31,051 bases of DNA from Bacteroidales bacterium UBA1628 (GTDB lineage Bacteria; Bacteroidota; Bacteroidia; Bacteroidales; UBA932): positions 1-31,051 of the forward strand of contig DCMG01000124.1 of assembly GCA_002321335.1 (NCBI GenBank), in the 5' to 3' direction. Shown one piece after another: positions 30,894 through 31,051 of this stretch. The notes below the pieces were generated by a model. The model saw only the letters and a program-made list of their open reading frames with translations. It was not told the DNA's origin and did no database searches. The position numbers and the translations under genes are program-made. Each line of letters starts with the position of its first letter. The stretch's first letter is position 1.

Positions 30894-31051
30894 TTGACTG
30901 CAACAATTTTTTCGTCTCGTGCGAGAGGGCATTCCAGCCGGAGTTGGAAGGCCTTCCGGTCGTGGTGCTGTCCAACAATGACGGTTGCGTGGTGGCCCGC
31001 AGCAACGAGAGCAAGGCGATGGGCATCAAGATGGGGACTCCGTTCTTCAAG
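30881..31051 (+). CDS. umuC: UmuC, Y-family DNA polymerase, N-terminal fragment
   Basis: The gene is cut by the right window edge; 57 codons are visible. From a GTG at 30881 the product reads MYALVDCNNFFVSCER, the standard UmuC/DinB start with the first metal-binding Asp in ALVDCN, then LEGLPVVVLSNNDGCVVARSNESKAMGIKMGTP, the fingers/palm segment of UmuC. The GTG start lies inside the end of umuD, so the two frames overlap by 13 bases, which is a common arrangement and suggests translational coupling. An in-frame ATG upstream is not available. The open frame reaches the window end. Confidence 0.92.
   Translation, partial: MYALVDCNNFFVSCERAFQPELEGLPVVVLSNNDGCVVARSNESKAMGIKMGTPFFK

Noticed and set aside
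1..31051. CRISPR arrays, tRNA or rRNA genes, insertion sequences, integrase or attachment sites
   Set aside because: No regularly spaced repeats, cloverleaf-like stretches or transposase/integrase motifs were seen on either strand. I could not run a covariance-model scan.
1..31051. GAATAT as Chi or KOPS-type polar signal
   Set aside because: Both orientations are about equally common (65 and 54), whereas Chi and KOPS are strongly skewed to one strand. A whole-genome skew plot could overturn this.

Overview
The window looks like chromosomal DNA of a Bacteroidetes bacterium, most likely of the order Bacteroidales, with GC a little above 50% by eye. The evidence is the promoter style (several copies of the Bacteroidetes -7 box TAnnTTTG, few Shine-Dalgarno sequences) and the gene set: ATP-type PEP carboxykinase, MtaB, a short RsmI-like methylase, a golvesin-domain amidase of the kind often annotated as xanthan lyase, GH20 hexosaminidase, CBM9-like protein, MsbA-type ABC exporter, and SusE-free envelope lipoproteins. 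I see no rRNA, tRNA, CRISPR array, transposase or phage gene. The genus is not determined.

Layout. Bases 1-2661 (+): the 3' end of an MscS channel gene, then purN, a low-molecular-weight tyrosine phosphatase, an HD-domain hydrolase and a CrcB fluoride channel, tightly packed. Bases 2670-4332 (-): pckA with its own terminator and a rich promoter region. Bases 4577-6631 (+): recQ. Bases 6632-9426 (-): a metallo-beta-lactamase-fold hydrolase, mtaB and folB. Bases 9536-13395 (+): an RsmI-like methylase, a secreted alkaline phosphatase and a secreted GH20 hexosaminidase. Bases 13477-21787 (-): a likely six-gene operon, in transcription order M28 peptidase, ABC exporter, CBM9-like protein, VanZ-like membrane protein, amidase/golvesin protein, L-cysteine desulfidase. 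Bases 21915-24784 (+): a secreted TPR protein and a WalJ-like MBL hydrolase. Bases 24871-26082 (-): an orphan substrate-binding lipoprotein. Bases 26243-27499 (+): a MalY/PatB C-S lyase. Bases 27510-28913 (-): greA and a DMT permease. Bases 29176-31051 (+): a serine-hydrolase lipoprotein, umuD and the start of umuC.

Most genes are housekeeping or envelope functions and need no special explanation. The striking signal is a short DNA word. GAATAT occurs about 119 times on the two strands (hand count), against roughly 12-15 expected. The 8-mer TGAATATG occurs about 31 times (expected about 1), and the 10-mer TGAATATGTC 12 times (expected about 0.06). The word is found in all coding phases, on both strands and in intergenic DNA. 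Synonymous codon choice appears bent towards it: about 30 of 39 Glu-Tyr pairs are written GAATAT. This resembles an uptake-sequence or HIP1-like genome-wide word and I know of no description for this group.

A second unusual layer is a REP-like palindromic repeat carried in frame inside both recQ and mtaB, where it adds low-complexity linkers to the proteins. Other points are the operator-like dyads at the pckA and serine-hydrolase promoters, two possible leaderless genes, and a golvesin-like domain that appears to split an amidase domain.
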